Assembly (NCBI GenBank): GCA_019096195.1
Contig: JAGTXK010000027.1
Coordinates: forward strand, 186,001-250,000
DNA: 64,000 nt
Direction: 5' to 3'
From: Boletus sp. NGJ
Taxonomy: Eukaryota; Basidiomycota; Agaricomycetes; Boletales; Boletaceae
The notes under the pieces are model-generated. The model did not search any database and had not been told where the DNA came from. It saw only the letters and a list, made by a program, of their open reading frames with translations. The position numbers were made by a program, and so were the translations under genes. Below, piece by piece: positions 44,908 through 56,160 of this stretch; position 1 is the first letter of the stretch; the number at the start of each line of letters is the position of its first letter.

Positions 44908-47151
44908 ATGGCCTCGCTCATGCGCTTGGTTACTTGGATATGTGCTGGCCTCTTGGCTCATTCGTACTCCGTGTTCGCCGCAATAACAACACCCCTACCA
45001 GATCTGTATGAGGCATCATTGACGGAGCTTCAAGCTGGATTGACTTCTGGCCAGTTCAACAGCGTAGATCTCATCAAGGTGTGTCTCTTCATGCATTTAC
45101 CGTGACCCTTGTGGATATAGGCGATGATTTTGGTCACTTTTTTGGTGCTGCAGGCTGATCACGTTATTTCTGACCCAAACAGGCGTATTTTGCCCGAATC
45201 GACGAAGTCAATTTCCAGGGACCTGCACTGCGTGCTGTGATTGAGACAAATCCATCCGCTCTTGACGAGGCCGCTGCGCTGGACTATGAGCGCCTTCTCT
45301 ACGGGCCCCGGAGTGCGCTCCATGGTATTCCTGTTCTTGTAAAAGACAACATCGGAACTGTTGCTTTCGAGGGTATAGCTCTTTAGCCTGATGTCGATGG
45401 ATTGACTCTGATTGCCTGGATCGCAGGCATGAATACAACTGCTGGAAGTTATACCCTCTTGAAATCAATCATTCCCGAGGATTCTGGCGTTGTCAAAAGA
45501 TTGCGTCAAGCCGGCGCCATCATTCTCGGTGGGCATTCTTTGGAGCTATCCGTATAATTCGTTCTATCTGACATGTCCGAACTAACAGGAAAAGCAAACC
45601 TATCCGAGTGGGCTCACTTTAGAGGGAATCTTGCATCAGGATGGTCAGGACGTGGCGGGCAATGCACGAACGCCTACTATCCCAACGGTGATCCCTGTGG
45701 ATCTTCGTCTGGCTCGGCCGTCTCCTCTTCGATTGGCTTGACGGCTGTGGCACTTGGGTACGTTTTTGCATCTCTGTCCAACAACTCTCTCATGCGATCA
45801 CAGGACGGAGACTGATGGAAGCATCACATGCCCTGCTAACCAAAACAACATTGTCGGTATTAAACCGACTGTTGGCCTTACCTCTCGCGCAGGAGGTGAG
45901 TGTCTTGTTCTTCAGAGTCATTTTCCTTGACCCTCTTTACAGTTGTACCCATTTCTGAGCATCAAGACACGGTCGGCCCTCTCACTCGTTCCGTATCCGA
46001 TGCGGCCATTGTCCTTTCCATCATCGCTGGCCCCGACCCGAATGACAGCTTCACCCTCGCCCAACCTACCCCCGTTCCTGACTACACGATGGCACTCAGT
46101 AACTCGTCTCTTGTCGGAAAGCGCATCGGAGTGCCTCGCGCCGTATTTTTGAACGATTCGATGAGTGGGAGCGACCCATACGTCAACGTCGTGTTCGAGC
46201 AGGCCCTCGAGACCCTCAAAGAGCTTGGTGCGACGATCATAGACCCTGCAGATCTTCCCTCCGCATACGATATTTACAACTCAAAAAATGAGACAGTAGT
46301 TTTAACAACGGACTTCAAGGTTTGTCGTGGTGGATATGGATTGCATGGTTGTCTTGGTCGATACGACTGACTACGTAGATCCAACTCGACGCGTGGTTCA
46401 ACAACCTCATCGCCAACCCCTCCGGCGTCGCATCCTTGGCGGATGTCATCACATTTGACAATGTCAATCCGACCTTGGAAGAACCCGCTGGCTACACGGG
46501 CCAGTCGACGTAAGTGCCGTGTCTATGCAGCACATTTTCAATGTTACCTGAGCCCAACTTTGACCGCGTCTTACCAACTGCATCCCTACAGTCTGATCGC
46601 CTCCGAGGCTACAGCTGGTTTCAACGCATCCTACTACCAATCACTTGCGTTCGACAAGGAACTCGGCGCAACAAACGGCATCGACGCAGCGCTGAAAATG
46701 TATTCACTGGATGCCCTCGTTCTGCCCGCCCCAGGATTCACCACAGTTCCAGCCGGTGAGTCCCGTCATCGCAGCATCTTCGTCTCCATCATGCTGACCA
46801 CCCGTTTGGCGCTCAGCTATCGCCGGCTACCCCATCGTTACTGGTATGTTTCCCATTCCCATTCCCGTCCTCGACCCTCGTCTTCGTCCCCTGACCCGCC
46901 ACCTAACAGTTCCGCTCGGGTTCTACCCTGACAACGTCACCATCGGAAGTGCAGGTCCCAATACCGTATACCCCGCGCCCGGTATGCCCATCGGTCTCTC
47001 CTTCTTCAGCACGGCGTGGAGCGAATACGAGCTCATCGGGTTCGGATATGCGTACGAACAATGCACACAGACACGTCTTCAGCGTCTGGCGTATCCAGCT
47101 GCAATCCCGACGACACAGCTTGCGGATGTGATAGGTTCAGGCTCGTCGTGA
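44908..47151 (+). CDS. Secreted amidase, amidase-signature family (554 aa)
   Basis: Ten exons: 44908-45078, 45183-45372, 45427-45528, 45589-45757, 45804-45895, 45943-46319, 46379-46509, 46592-46755, 46817-46843, 46910-47151. A signal peptide ([24 protein letters not shown]) leads into the amidase fold. The catalytic Ser-cisSer-Lys elements are visible: Lys in [13 protein letters not shown], and the serines in [15 protein letters not shown] and [11 protein letters not shown]. The first is a variant of the usual GGSSGG loop. The region [12 protein letters not shown] matches fungal extracellular amidases. Exon 9 has only 27 nt. N-glycosylation sequons (NNS/NSS, NDS, NAS) fit secretion. The substrate is not predictable; it hydrolyses C-N amide bonds. 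The start at 44908 begins the signal peptide. Confidence 0.9.
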
Positions 47152-47438
47152 GTCGAGGCAGGGGTGTAATAGGCCTATCGTCGTTCGTCTTGGTGCGACG
47201 AGTGCATGGAATAGTTGGTTTGATGGCCTCGTCGTGTATTTGCTCTATCGATATTACACAAGTGTTTTATGTTGGGCTCGAACGAAACAGACAAGATACA
47301 AGTCAGGCGACGAGAGAAAGAATAACGAATGCTCAAACCATCCGTAGATAGTAGGACAAACATATACAAACGAAAGCTAAGGAGAACGATGTAAGTAGTA
47401 GTACAGGTCGGTCGTAATTTCTCCACTCCTAGACCTGT
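47152..47438. other. Intergenic, no gene seen
   Basis: 287 bp between the amidase stop and the triple-MIT gene. No coding support. Confidence 0.4.
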
Positions 47439-48705
47439 ATGCCAGCCCTTGAGCAAGGCACTTTCCTTGATGTGAGTACTCACCATAACGTTGTGAACTG
47501 CTCGTCTGCTCATTTACGGCGACCGTCGCACTTCATATATTACATTACACGCGACGCAGACCGCCCTCGAGCTCCTTTCCCATGCCATTGACGCGGAAAA
47601 TAACCATGACTACAGAGAAGCGTATGCTCAATACATGGCTGCCCTTGACTATCTCATGGCAGCCCAAGATTGTTTGTTGTTCCACTGGGTTCCCCCACAA
47701 CCTGACGTTTTTCTTTACCTTAATCTCCTCATCTTCATCTACAGTTGAGGCGAACGAAAAGTCAAGGACCCTCTTGAAAACGAAAGCTGACGAATACCTG
47801 AACAGAGCAGAGGCAGTCAAGCAGTGCATCGATATTGACATGCAGAAGCAGCTTGATAGGCCAGGTGTGGCAACGGACGTTGGTAGCTTTAGCAAAGGCC
47901 ACACTACGGCGCAATCGGTCATCCTCGATGTCAGTGTGATAGTGCTCTGCAACTGACTACCGAGTAACTGACGCGTGTAATGGATCTATCATACTTCTTC
48001 AGGAAGCGTTCAAGTGCGCGAAAGAGGCGGTCGATGCGGACGCTTTGCAGAACTATGCAGAGGCGTACAAACAATACATGAAATCCATGGAGTACTTCAT
48101 GTTTGCACAACGATGTTTGTACCCTTGCTCTATTCTCTCGTATGTATTAGCTCGCACCTCCGCTCATAGCAAGCTAGCACAGACGAACTCAATGAACAGT
48201 CGAGGTCCTTGATCCGGACAGAGGTCGGAGAATATCTTTCGCGAGCAGAGACCATCAAGAAACACTTGGACTCACTCAAGGAATCAAGGGCGGTGGACAA
48301 TGTCAACATTCGCAAAGGGCCTCCCCGCACACCCGAGGCGGTCTTCCTGCACGTAAGTGATCTTCTACTTCCCAGGTTGATGGTTGGATCGCTCAGTCAA
48401 TTATTCTGATGGCTTCCCTTACCACACTCCCCCAGACTGCAATTGAAATCACCCAGCGAGCCATACAACAAGATATCAAAAAGAACTATCGATCTGCTTA
48501 TGACCTCTATAATGGTGCACTCGACTATTTCATGCTTGCGCAGAGATGTACGTTTCTGACACTCGTCTCCCATGATCATCCCCCTTTGACGCAGCGACGA
48601 ATCCTACCGTTTGCAGATGAAAAAAATGAGCAGTCCAAAATTGCCATTCGGGCGAGTGTGGAAGAGTATCTCGCGCGTGCGGAGGTGCTGAAGAAGACAA
48701 TTTGA
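47439..48705 (+). CDS. Protein of three tandem MIT domains, no other domain (270 aa)
   Basis: Seven exons: 47439-47471, 47560-47671, 47745-47929, 48003-48114, 48183-48352, 48436-48547 and 48617-48705. Each MIT unit uses a 112-nt exon (helices 1-2) ending in phase 1 plus a second exon (helix 3). Unit 1: TALELLSHAIDAENNHDYREAY..YLMAAQD / EANEKSRTLLKTKADEYLNRAE. Unit 2: EAFKCAKEAVDADALQNYAEAY..FMFAQR / ELNEQSRSLIRTEVGEYLSRAE. Unit 3: TAIEITQRAIQQDIKKNYRSAY..FMLAQR / EKNEQSKIAIRASVEEYLARAE. MIT domains, as in Vps4, bind C-terminal MIM motifs of ESCRT-III proteins. No AAA ATPase, protease or kinase domain follows, as the protein stops after the third unit. The role is likely an ESCRT-III adaptor or competitor; that is inference. 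Confidence 0.88.
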
Positions 48706-50385
48706 TGATAGCATTGACCCCAGTCTTAGACTCCGAAGACGAAGTAACGATGGGGTCATCAGAGTCCTGCGCTTGGTTGCTCTTCATACCGTAGTTCAGC
48801 AATCGCGCTATACCAGACAATGGAATTGATCACTTGACCGACGCATCCTGCAATACACATCAATGCCATGCTCATTCACAGTCTCGTTTTGTACCCCTTG
48901 CACTCGTTTGCAATTACTGTCGCTCAGTACACGCCCTATCTCAGATCTCAGCATTGGATCAAAGTTGTCTAGCATTGCGATCGAACGCTTACATCCTCTC
49001 CGACACGTCGTTATTCCGTGTCTGGCCAAGCGAATTGGTTGACAAGGTTGCCGATTTGCAGAAGAGATTGAGTGATGGATTTCTCATATCATATCTCCAG
49101 ACGCAGCCTGGACTGTGGTGACGAAGATGCAATACAATACACCATTACGCGTGCATCATCCGCTTCTCCGGTGTCACCTACTGTCGTATGACTCTCTTTC
49201 ACTTTATCATCATACTTGATCTACGCCACGCTACATCACTCGAGATCAACAACAAATACAAGGCGTGGTTTTACGGGACATACTAGTATATGGGTGTACT
49301 CACGGGTGGTGAGTAGTTGACTCCCTTAAGGAAGGTGGTGACAAGCCTCGAGGAGGCGAGGCGAAAATCCGGGGAAAATATTGTTGAGGACAACCATCGT
49401 GACCAATTCCTTACACAAGATCCCATGACGATAGGTGCGATACTATCGAATATGATGGATGGGGAAGAGAGTGAACAGGCAGGCTCGCCAACCAGAGTTC
49501 CTGCCGGTCCATTCAAAACGTTTTCGAGATAACACTGCTGCGATGGCGGATCGTCCCCGTCATTCAGTGGCAAGAAAGCCTTCTTACGGCACTGGACGAG
49601 GACGACGATCCACCATTCCACACCATAAGCGTACAAATGTTTAAATAACACCTTGTCGGAAACGCATACGCGGACATTGGAGGAATCAGGGATAGAATCG
49701 CTAGTTCCTCCGGTGGGTTGGCGGGTTGCCGGAGTACGACCCTACACAATGATCGCTTGCCATCTGCAGGTCGGATATCGTTTAGTGAAATTGCACGATG
49801 GGGAGCTGAACAAAGAGTTCAAACGTCCACTGGCATGCGGTGCTTGGGTCTGTCACAACAAACCAAAGCACGGTATTGCACCTTGGAGGAACCCGTTACT
49901 CGACCATTCATGCATGCATGTCCTGACTCTGACTGACACCACGGATGATGCGGCTGCGCCATCGTTTTGACCACCTGTACGTCGATGTCTGTCAAAACCC
50001 GACACCCGCGGACGCCTTCGAACGCTGCCACCTCTTTCCGACTCAGGCACCTGGGGAAGTGATCTGTCGATCCTGCTCTCTCCTCGCCGTTAGCGCCATC
50101 ATACCGAATCTGCCTAGACGAAACACTAGATGTTGCATGGACTGACGCACGTATGAATAATTTTGATTTGCCAACTAGGTAACAGTCTCATAGTGTTCCG
50201 GGAATTTGGAATCCGCCCAAATCCACCCGTGTTGTTTAAGGAGAACACTTCCGAACTCGTCTTGCTGTATCTGCTCCCACCATGAGTACAAACTCTCGTT
50301 TGGTCGAAAGCGCCGGTTGAAGGGCGGGAGTCCTTCGCTGTACGATGTCACCTGATCGATCGATCCTTGAGCAATTTGATTGCAT
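48706..50385. other. Intergenic region with possible coding relics
   Basis: 48990-49090 (plus) encodes SLFRVWPSELVDKVADLQKRL, which weakly recalls SSLDAWPNELIDK of the gene at 59311. 49317-49532 (plus) is an open, charged frame (SLEEARRKSGENIVEDNHRDQ..). Neither has a start or supporting exons. Nothing else is recognisable. Confidence 0.35.
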
Positions 50386-51156
50386 CCTGTAACCAAGGTA
50401 TGGCGGTGTCAAGTGGTGTGCACAGCGAGGGAGAAACTGTGGTGGCTTGGTACCACCATTCCATTGCTCTTGCTGATCGCTGTGTTCGGTGCGTCCAACA
50501 CTGCCCCGACGATACTGTCCTCGGGTACGTCAGTCACCGGCAGTCTCCTTATCCACCACATCATCCACAACACGGCACCCGTTCCCTACGTCCTTGCATA
50601 CAGCGTCTCCTCGCTCGCACTCAACCTCACTGCGACTGGATTTATTGCCGGACGGTTGCTCGCCCACCGACGCCGTATCGTGAGTCAGCTCAGAAGAGGA
50701 CACGGCCACCACTACGTGAGCATCACGGCGATAATAGTTGAGTCAGCGGCAGTTTACACGAGCTACCTCATCGTCACCATCGTAGCATATGCGATTGGAA
50801 GTTCGGCGACGAACATCCTTCAGCTGGTCTTTGTGCCAATTCAGGTGAGCAAGCGCGTGCCAGTGTGTCCTGGGTGCACGCGATATTGTTACTGTTTATC
50901 GATGGTTTAACGTTTATGACGTGCCCTGCGGAGTGGTTTACCGACGATCACGTCGCTTCTCGTTATTTTGCGGATCGCACGCGGGGAAGGATGGTCAAAG
51001 TCGATCGCTAGTACGGATGGGACGTTTGCGGGGGTATCCTCGTTGAGTACGCGTGTCAGGCCATCATTGCAGCCGAAAGTGATTCAGCTGGAGGTTTTGT
51101 CGGCGCTCGATGAAAGGATCCGGGCGAGAGCAAGGTGTCGCTTCCAAAGGCTGTGA
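50386..51156 (+). pseudogene. Fragment of a basidiomycete multi-TM (7TM-like) membrane protein
   Basis: The first segment, up to 50844, reads VWRCQVVCTAREKLWWLGTTIPLLLLIAVFG, then three further hydrophobic helices (VLAYSVSSLALNLTATGFIAGRLL, VSITAIIVESAAVYTSYLIV, NILQLVFVPIQ). This is the second half of a 7TM family common in Agaricomycetes. The second segment (50934-51156) reads GLPTITSLLVILRIARGEGWS and ends at a stop. The obvious donor (CAG|GTGAGC) and the only plausible acceptor do not share phase, and the N-terminal helices are missing upstream. It is therefore probably a decayed gene. Confidence 0.45.
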
Positions 51157-51432
51157 GTTAGCGTGCACGTGAGAGGTGGCAGTGACCAAGGGTTCATGTA
51201 ACTTAGGTCTTCAAACACTGGCACCCCCCGGTTCTCTACTCCCTGTCGACTTTGGTACCCTTCAAGCACACGACTGTACGGATGCCGCATTTTCAAGTTG
51301 ATTTCCAGAAGAGCGGATTTAATAGGACAATATACTAGTACATCGCATCGAGCCTGATCAGCGTTCAATTCGACAGACGAAAAGGCCCGATGTTGGGAAG
51401 CATGGGAAGCATGGGTTATGTCAGTCTCTTCG

Positions 51433-52624
51433 TCACCCAGACACTGCTACTGCTTTGAATGGGTCAACTGCTCTGACAATCTGAAATGCCATGCTGTGAG
51501 AAGCCGACGACGGATGAAAAAAAAAAAAAAAAAACACTGACCGGATCAAAAAGATCCTCTTCACCGTCCTCGCCAAGCGGATCCCATGGCGGCGAGTCAT
51601 TGTACCATCTGGCGTGGTCACGATGAATGTGTGTCAATCAAGAGTTACACCCACGCAGATCCACAAAGTGGACTATACTGACAGATCGTCACCAGCTGGT
51701 TCAGGCCTAATAGCGTCCCGGAAAAATCTCCTGTTTCGTTTAATGGGACGCCTCAGAGAATAGAGGGGGGTGAATATGTAGTTGCCCCTTTCATCGCAGG
51801 CTTTACGAACGAGACCAGATTGGGCATCGACCCACCAATTGAAGCTGCTTTGGGCACCTGCATTGACGCCAGTAACACCGGCGACGGGTGCTTGGGCTGT
51901 GAGAGCGAGAGAGACGTTATCGCCCGCTGTATCGCAAAGCGGTATCAGCGATGTGTACGGACTGAGATAGCGAAACTGCGACCGTACCCTTGTCTGACAG
52001 GTACATCGAGTATGCCGGGCACACGTGAATGCTCGTGACAAGCCACTTGTCGATAAGTTTGTCGACTTGGTAGAGGGGTTCAAGTACCACCTTGGGGGGA
52101 ATGTAGACTAGTCGAGGAGCGTGCATGATGAGAACAGCATCTCGCTTGCCGCGCTGGAACCACCATTGTCCTTTGACGGATACACTGGCGATACCAGGGA
52201 CGTCCCTGTGGTTGTATACATTGAGTCAGGCCATGGCATGAGGCGGGACCACTACGCACGCTGCGTTGTCCGTACTCAGGTCCTGTCGTTTGGCTCCGCG
52301 CGAAGCGATGATGAAATCGTCTTCAATTGGACCTTCCTGTGGCAGGTGGTCGGCCAAGTTGAACTTGACACCTTGCTTGTCCAACTCCCCCTGGAATTCA
52401 GGATCGTAGATGTTGCCTTCCACTATTAATTCGCCCGTCTCTTTGTCGACTGTGCCATACGCGCCGACCTGTCGATCAAGACCGAAAAGGAGTCAGAAAT
52501 TGGCGATCGATGAGATAATTGTGATGAAACTAACTCGGATTTCGATGGGTGGATCCCAGTTGACCCACTTGGAAGATACTTGGCGGATAAGATCGATGTA
52601 CTTGCGTCGCAAAAAGTTGGGCAT
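51433..52624 (-). CDS. Uncharacterised protein, inverted-pair copy A (291 aa)
   Basis: Exons on the minus strand are 52624-52535, 52468-52260, 52205-51988, 51926-51683, 51608-51542 and 51480-51433. All phases agree and the first five exons have the same lengths as copy B at 61826-63001. The protein starts MPNFLRRKYIDLIRQVSSKW. It contains VGAYGTVDKETGELIVEGNIY, GPIEDDFIIASRGAKRQDL, a VSVKGQWWFQRGKR segment, a core ending CPAYSMYLSDKAGDNVSLAL, RKACDERGNYIFTPLYSLRR, and an acidic W-rich end (WYNDSPPWDPLGEDGEEDL). There is no signal peptide or membrane helix. I recall related proteins in multiple copies in Agaricomycetes but know no function. Intron 5 contains an 18-nt poly-A run on the plus strand (poly-T in the transcript sense). 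Confidence 0.82.
51433..52624 (-). repeat. Inverted duplicate, left member (partner 61826-63001)
   Basis: Coding sequence and introns are conserved between members. Similarity continues past the stop codon for about 100 bp (51300-51432 against 63002-63110), including the shared GCTGATCAGGCTC.ATGCGATGTACT block. Confidence 0.8.
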
Positions 52625-53990
52625 GGTGAGGTAGCTCCCTTGTGAAAACAAGGGTACACTGCGCTGTGGTGGAGGGGATGAAAAGTGGCTGCGCCTACGA
52701 CGTGTAAGCGTTCCTTTAAGTGGGCCCTTAGGCGCTTGCAGACCCTTTCCTGTGTACGCGATTGATTGACAGCCTGTTGGAACATGGCTGTGTGAGAAAG
52801 GGTAGATAGAAACCACAGCAAAGGAAGACACTACTGTACCTTGTTCTGATAAGTCGTTCCATTGGACAGCTTTACCAGTGTCGTAGTCTAGCGACTAAAC
52901 CGTAAGTATTGGTGCGGCTGCCTCATGCAGCCGTCTGGTAAATGTTGCTTTGCCTTGAATATCCAGTTAACGGTCACGTGCGTGATTCTGCAACAACGTG
53001 AGAACAGTTCTCACATTACTGAACGTAGTTGGCCAAATAAATCTCCTGAGAAACCAACCAACGTGCTGGAAAGCGCAGTAACAGAACATCGTCCTTGCCA
53101 CCGCCTCATTCTCCGAGTCAAGTCAATGTCGACAGGTTACTGCAGTGCATGACATGATTTGCACAGGCAATACTTCTCTCCAAATAATCTTCCACTAGCT
53201 GTGTCGGCTGTTCCTTTTGCCAGCTCTGATCAAGGTTTCGGACCCATCCGAACAAAAGACTCGAGTGTACGGCAAGATGGACAGTATCCGTGATGCGATC
53301 CAAGTTCTCTCAGTCAGGCGAAACTCATTCCTTGCGAAATAGAATATTACCTCGACCAGCGGCAAAACGACCAGTAAATATGAGACGAGTAACGCACCAT
53401 ACCTCTTTCATTCACAAAGATTACAGGTCTCTTGCTAGCTGCCTCAGGTTGTAGTTCCGAGAAGAGCGGAGGTAGAAGGAATCGCGAGAAACCGGATACT
53501 AGCCTGCAGATATCGGTTACGCCTTTTCTGCAATTCAAAGGTGCCGATGAGATTCAAGTAGATAGCACACCCGGTCGTACTATGTGTCAATGACCTGCCG
53601 CATCCGACAGGTGAACTCAGAACGCTACGAACGCGCGAGGTCAGCCGAGCGAACCTATGCCCAGCATCTTTCCTGCCTGGCCTGACGACGTCAAGTGGAG
53701 AGCAGAGGGGAGTGCGCTAGCCCCGAAAGGCACCCGGCCTCGTCCAAGAAGCTTAACGTCCACTACGAGGGACCACGTATTCTTGAGGACAACAAGGTGT
53801 TGGGGTAAGAATGGAAAAGTAGCCGAATGTTGGAAGCATGCGAAGAGATATTTTGTACGCTATAAGTATCGTGGATTCGGGATTTTAAGACTTCAGCTGC
53901 ATGAACCCATGCTTTGGCGGCAAACACATCGTCGGAAGACCCTGTTGGCGGTAAATCCACAAGCTCTGAGTGGATTCACGAGGTTCTTCG
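52625..53990. other. Intergenic region with degraded coding traces
   Basis: On the minus strand 53538-53347 encodes GFSRFLLPPLFSELQPEAASKRPVIFVNE. This resembles the linker before the CHAT (caspase-like) domain in basidiomycete TPR-CHAT proteins (pattern GFxxFLxPPxFxxL..A..GPVVxxN). No further CHAT motif follows. 53657-54085 (plus) is an open frame without a recognisable product. Confidence 0.3.
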
Positions 53991-54380
53991 CTAGGACCTC
54001 ATGTACGGGACGCCTTCAACTACGCATCCACCGATTTCTAACGTCGTCCGTTCAATCTGCGTCGTCATACCCTCCCACCCCCTGAAGGCATCCACTGTCG
54101 GAACGGCTCCCGTGTCCAAACCGCCAACGCAATTCACCGCGCGTACGTTTCGCATCCAGTTTCCATTCCCAAAAATACGGCACGTTGACGGAGCAGAGGT
54201 AGATGGGTTATCTACGGGGAGGATGAGCCGACGGTGGGGGCAGCCGATGTGCTTAAGTTCCAAGTCCCAAGCATGGACGATGGTGGAAATAGAGTGTGAA
54301 ACAATATGTTCGAAACAAGCCTTGCCATCGTTCTGCTTGTAGGTGGGTATGCAAAGACTGTGGGGGGGAGGCGAGGCCAA
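53991..54380 (-). CDS. Hypothetical protein, C-terminal exon only
   Basis: An open frame of 129 codons with protein-like composition: CPHRRLILPVDNP, IFGNGNWMRNVRAVNCVGG, AVPTVDAFRGWEGM and TTLEIGGCVVEGVPYM, then a stop. Upstream frames overlap in different phases and I could not build a full gene. I do not recognise the family. It may be the 3' end of a partly decayed gene. Confidence 0.3.
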   Translation of the reverse strand: MASPPPHSLCIPTYKQNDGKACFEHIVSHSISTIVHAWDLELKHIGCPHRRLILPVDNPSTSAPSTCRIFGNGNWMRNVRAVNCVGGLDTGAVPTVDAFRGWEGMTTQIERTTLEIGGCVVEGVPYMRS

Positions 54381-55126
54381 AAGGGAGGGAGGCCTGGCGA
54401 AGAACCTGGTAGGTCATGAAATCGAAGCGTTTCTGGGAAAATACCCGGTAACAACGCATGTCTGGGAAACACACCGTGGAATTGGAATCCATCGAAGCGG
54501 ACGATGGAGGGGCATGTGTGCCATGAGGCACCGTAACTAGTGAGGGCACCATCTAGACTGGTGTCCCTAATGACATCGCTCGATTCACTCAGGCCAACTC
54601 TCTTCGTTTTTATCGAATGGAGTGATCTCACAACGATTAGGAGGATGTATTTGGACGAGTAGTACTGTGCCCACAATCGTGGTAGAGGTCCTGGTGCAGA
54701 ATGAGCGCGTCTCAGTATCCCTCGTTCGAAAGAGCAATGCTCAGAGCGGACAGAATTACCTTGGATCGTCGTCCAGCTTCGGGGGGGGGTCTGCGGAACA
54801 CCCAGAGCGAAGTTGAAATACTCCTCACGGCCGCTCGACCGAGTTATCGCTCTAAGTGCCAGATCGAGTGGTTTTAGCTGTGACACCCATTAGCATACCG
54901 ACTTCCTCCGAGAATTGCGCACGTCCACGCTCTCTCGTTGCCCTAATCCACTTTCCCATGCCTGACGCTGTCGTGGCCGCAATCTGGTCACCGCGATCCC
55001 TACCACTGAGTGGGGGGTATTTCGATATTCACATCCACCTACAATACTCCGTCAAAATCCGCATCGCATCTCGCAATAGGCCCCCGAGCGACTCCTATGC
55101 CTCATTCCACACCCTGCCTGCCATAT
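54381..55126. other. Intergenic, no supported gene
   Basis: A 224-codon minus-strand frame (54212-54886) exists, but its composition is not protein-like (Ser/Pro/Leu-rich, overlapping another better frame). Nothing else is seen. Confidence 0.4.
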
Positions 55127-55727
55127 TCAATGATGCGTGGACTTCTTCCCGTCGACAAACATATTCCTCGTCGCGCTCGGTAACCGAATCTCCATCCCAT
55201 CCATGTTTTTCGTGACGTGTACTTGACACCCGAGGCGGCTGGTATCGGTCAATCCGAATGCGAGATCGAGCATGTCGTTTTCGTCGTCCGAAGGTTCGGG
55301 GAGTCGGTCATAGTGTTCAGGTGGGAGGATAATGTGGCAGGTTGAGCAGGCGATGGAGCCTTCGCAGGCACCTAGAACGTAGGGGAGAAGAATTGGAAGA
55401 AAAAAATGTTCCGCTGATGTCAAACGTGGGAATGAAACTAGGTACCTTCGAGATCAATGTCCCATTCGTGTGCGAGGGATAGAATATCATCGCCTTCGTT
55501 CGCTTCAATCGTTTTAATAGGAGTCCCCTTGTGGTCTTTGAAATGTAGGGTGATGCTGAGAAGTGAACCGGGTGAGAGCTCTGACTACGGAGAGCAAGAT
55601 ACATGGAAACGAACCCAGTCCCGAGTGTAGGACGCGTGATACTTCCGTGTCGCTGTACTGAATGAGACGTCATCTGTGAAGGACGGACATACGTGAGAGA
55701 AAGGAGCGTGCGCACCACTGGATGCAT
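55127..55727 (-). CDS. YAH1: Mitochondrial adrenodoxin-type [2Fe-2S] ferredoxin (155 aa)
   Basis: Exons on the minus strand are 55727-55615, 55555-55446 and 55371-55127. The first 40 residues ([18 protein letters not shown]..) are basic and Ser/Thr-rich, a mitochondrial presequence. [37 protein letters not shown] starts the ferredoxin fold. The cluster cysteines are in [16 protein letters not shown] and [32 protein letters not shown] and [14 protein letters not shown] are typical of Yah1/FDX2. It donates electrons for Fe-S cluster assembly and haem A synthesis. There is no COX15-like fusion as in S. pombe Etp1. It is divergent from the PQ-loop gene. Confidence 0.92.
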
Positions 55728-56160
55728 GTAGCCAGCGACTCTGTGCCTGTGCGTTCGGAATGTTCAGATAATAATAACATGATGTAGAGGTGTGCGGTGA
55801 CAACGACCGCTGCAGCAGTTGGTGAAAGGCTCGTTGGGCCTGTATGCCGCTTACGGACGACCGGCACCGAAGCAAAGACCAATTTGTGGATATTCGCAAG
55901 CCAAGTGCGGACGTGCCAACGATGCGTGAAAGTTCGAGTGGAATGCGGAAGGGAGCGGTCATTTATGGGTCCGCTGGTAATTCAGGTGATGATGACCGTT
56001 CGACTGCAAAAGCTTCGACCGTAGGGTCACATGATGTATCTTTCCAATATATGATCACGTGAGTTGCTTGTGCTGGAGTGACAAGGCCACTCCTTCAAGT
56101 GCGACTTGCAAGTACTCGAACTTCAGCTCAAGATTACGAGCTTTGAGTCTACCCACGACG
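55728..56160. promoter_or_regulatory. Divergent promoter region (ferredoxin / PQ-loop protein)
   Basis: 433 bp between the two start codons. No gene and no clear TATA element. Confidence 0.4.

Noticed and set aside
54212-54886. 224-codon minus-strand open frame
   Set aside because: Ser/Pro/Leu-rich and overlapping a more protein-like frame at 53991-54380; no motif or splice support.
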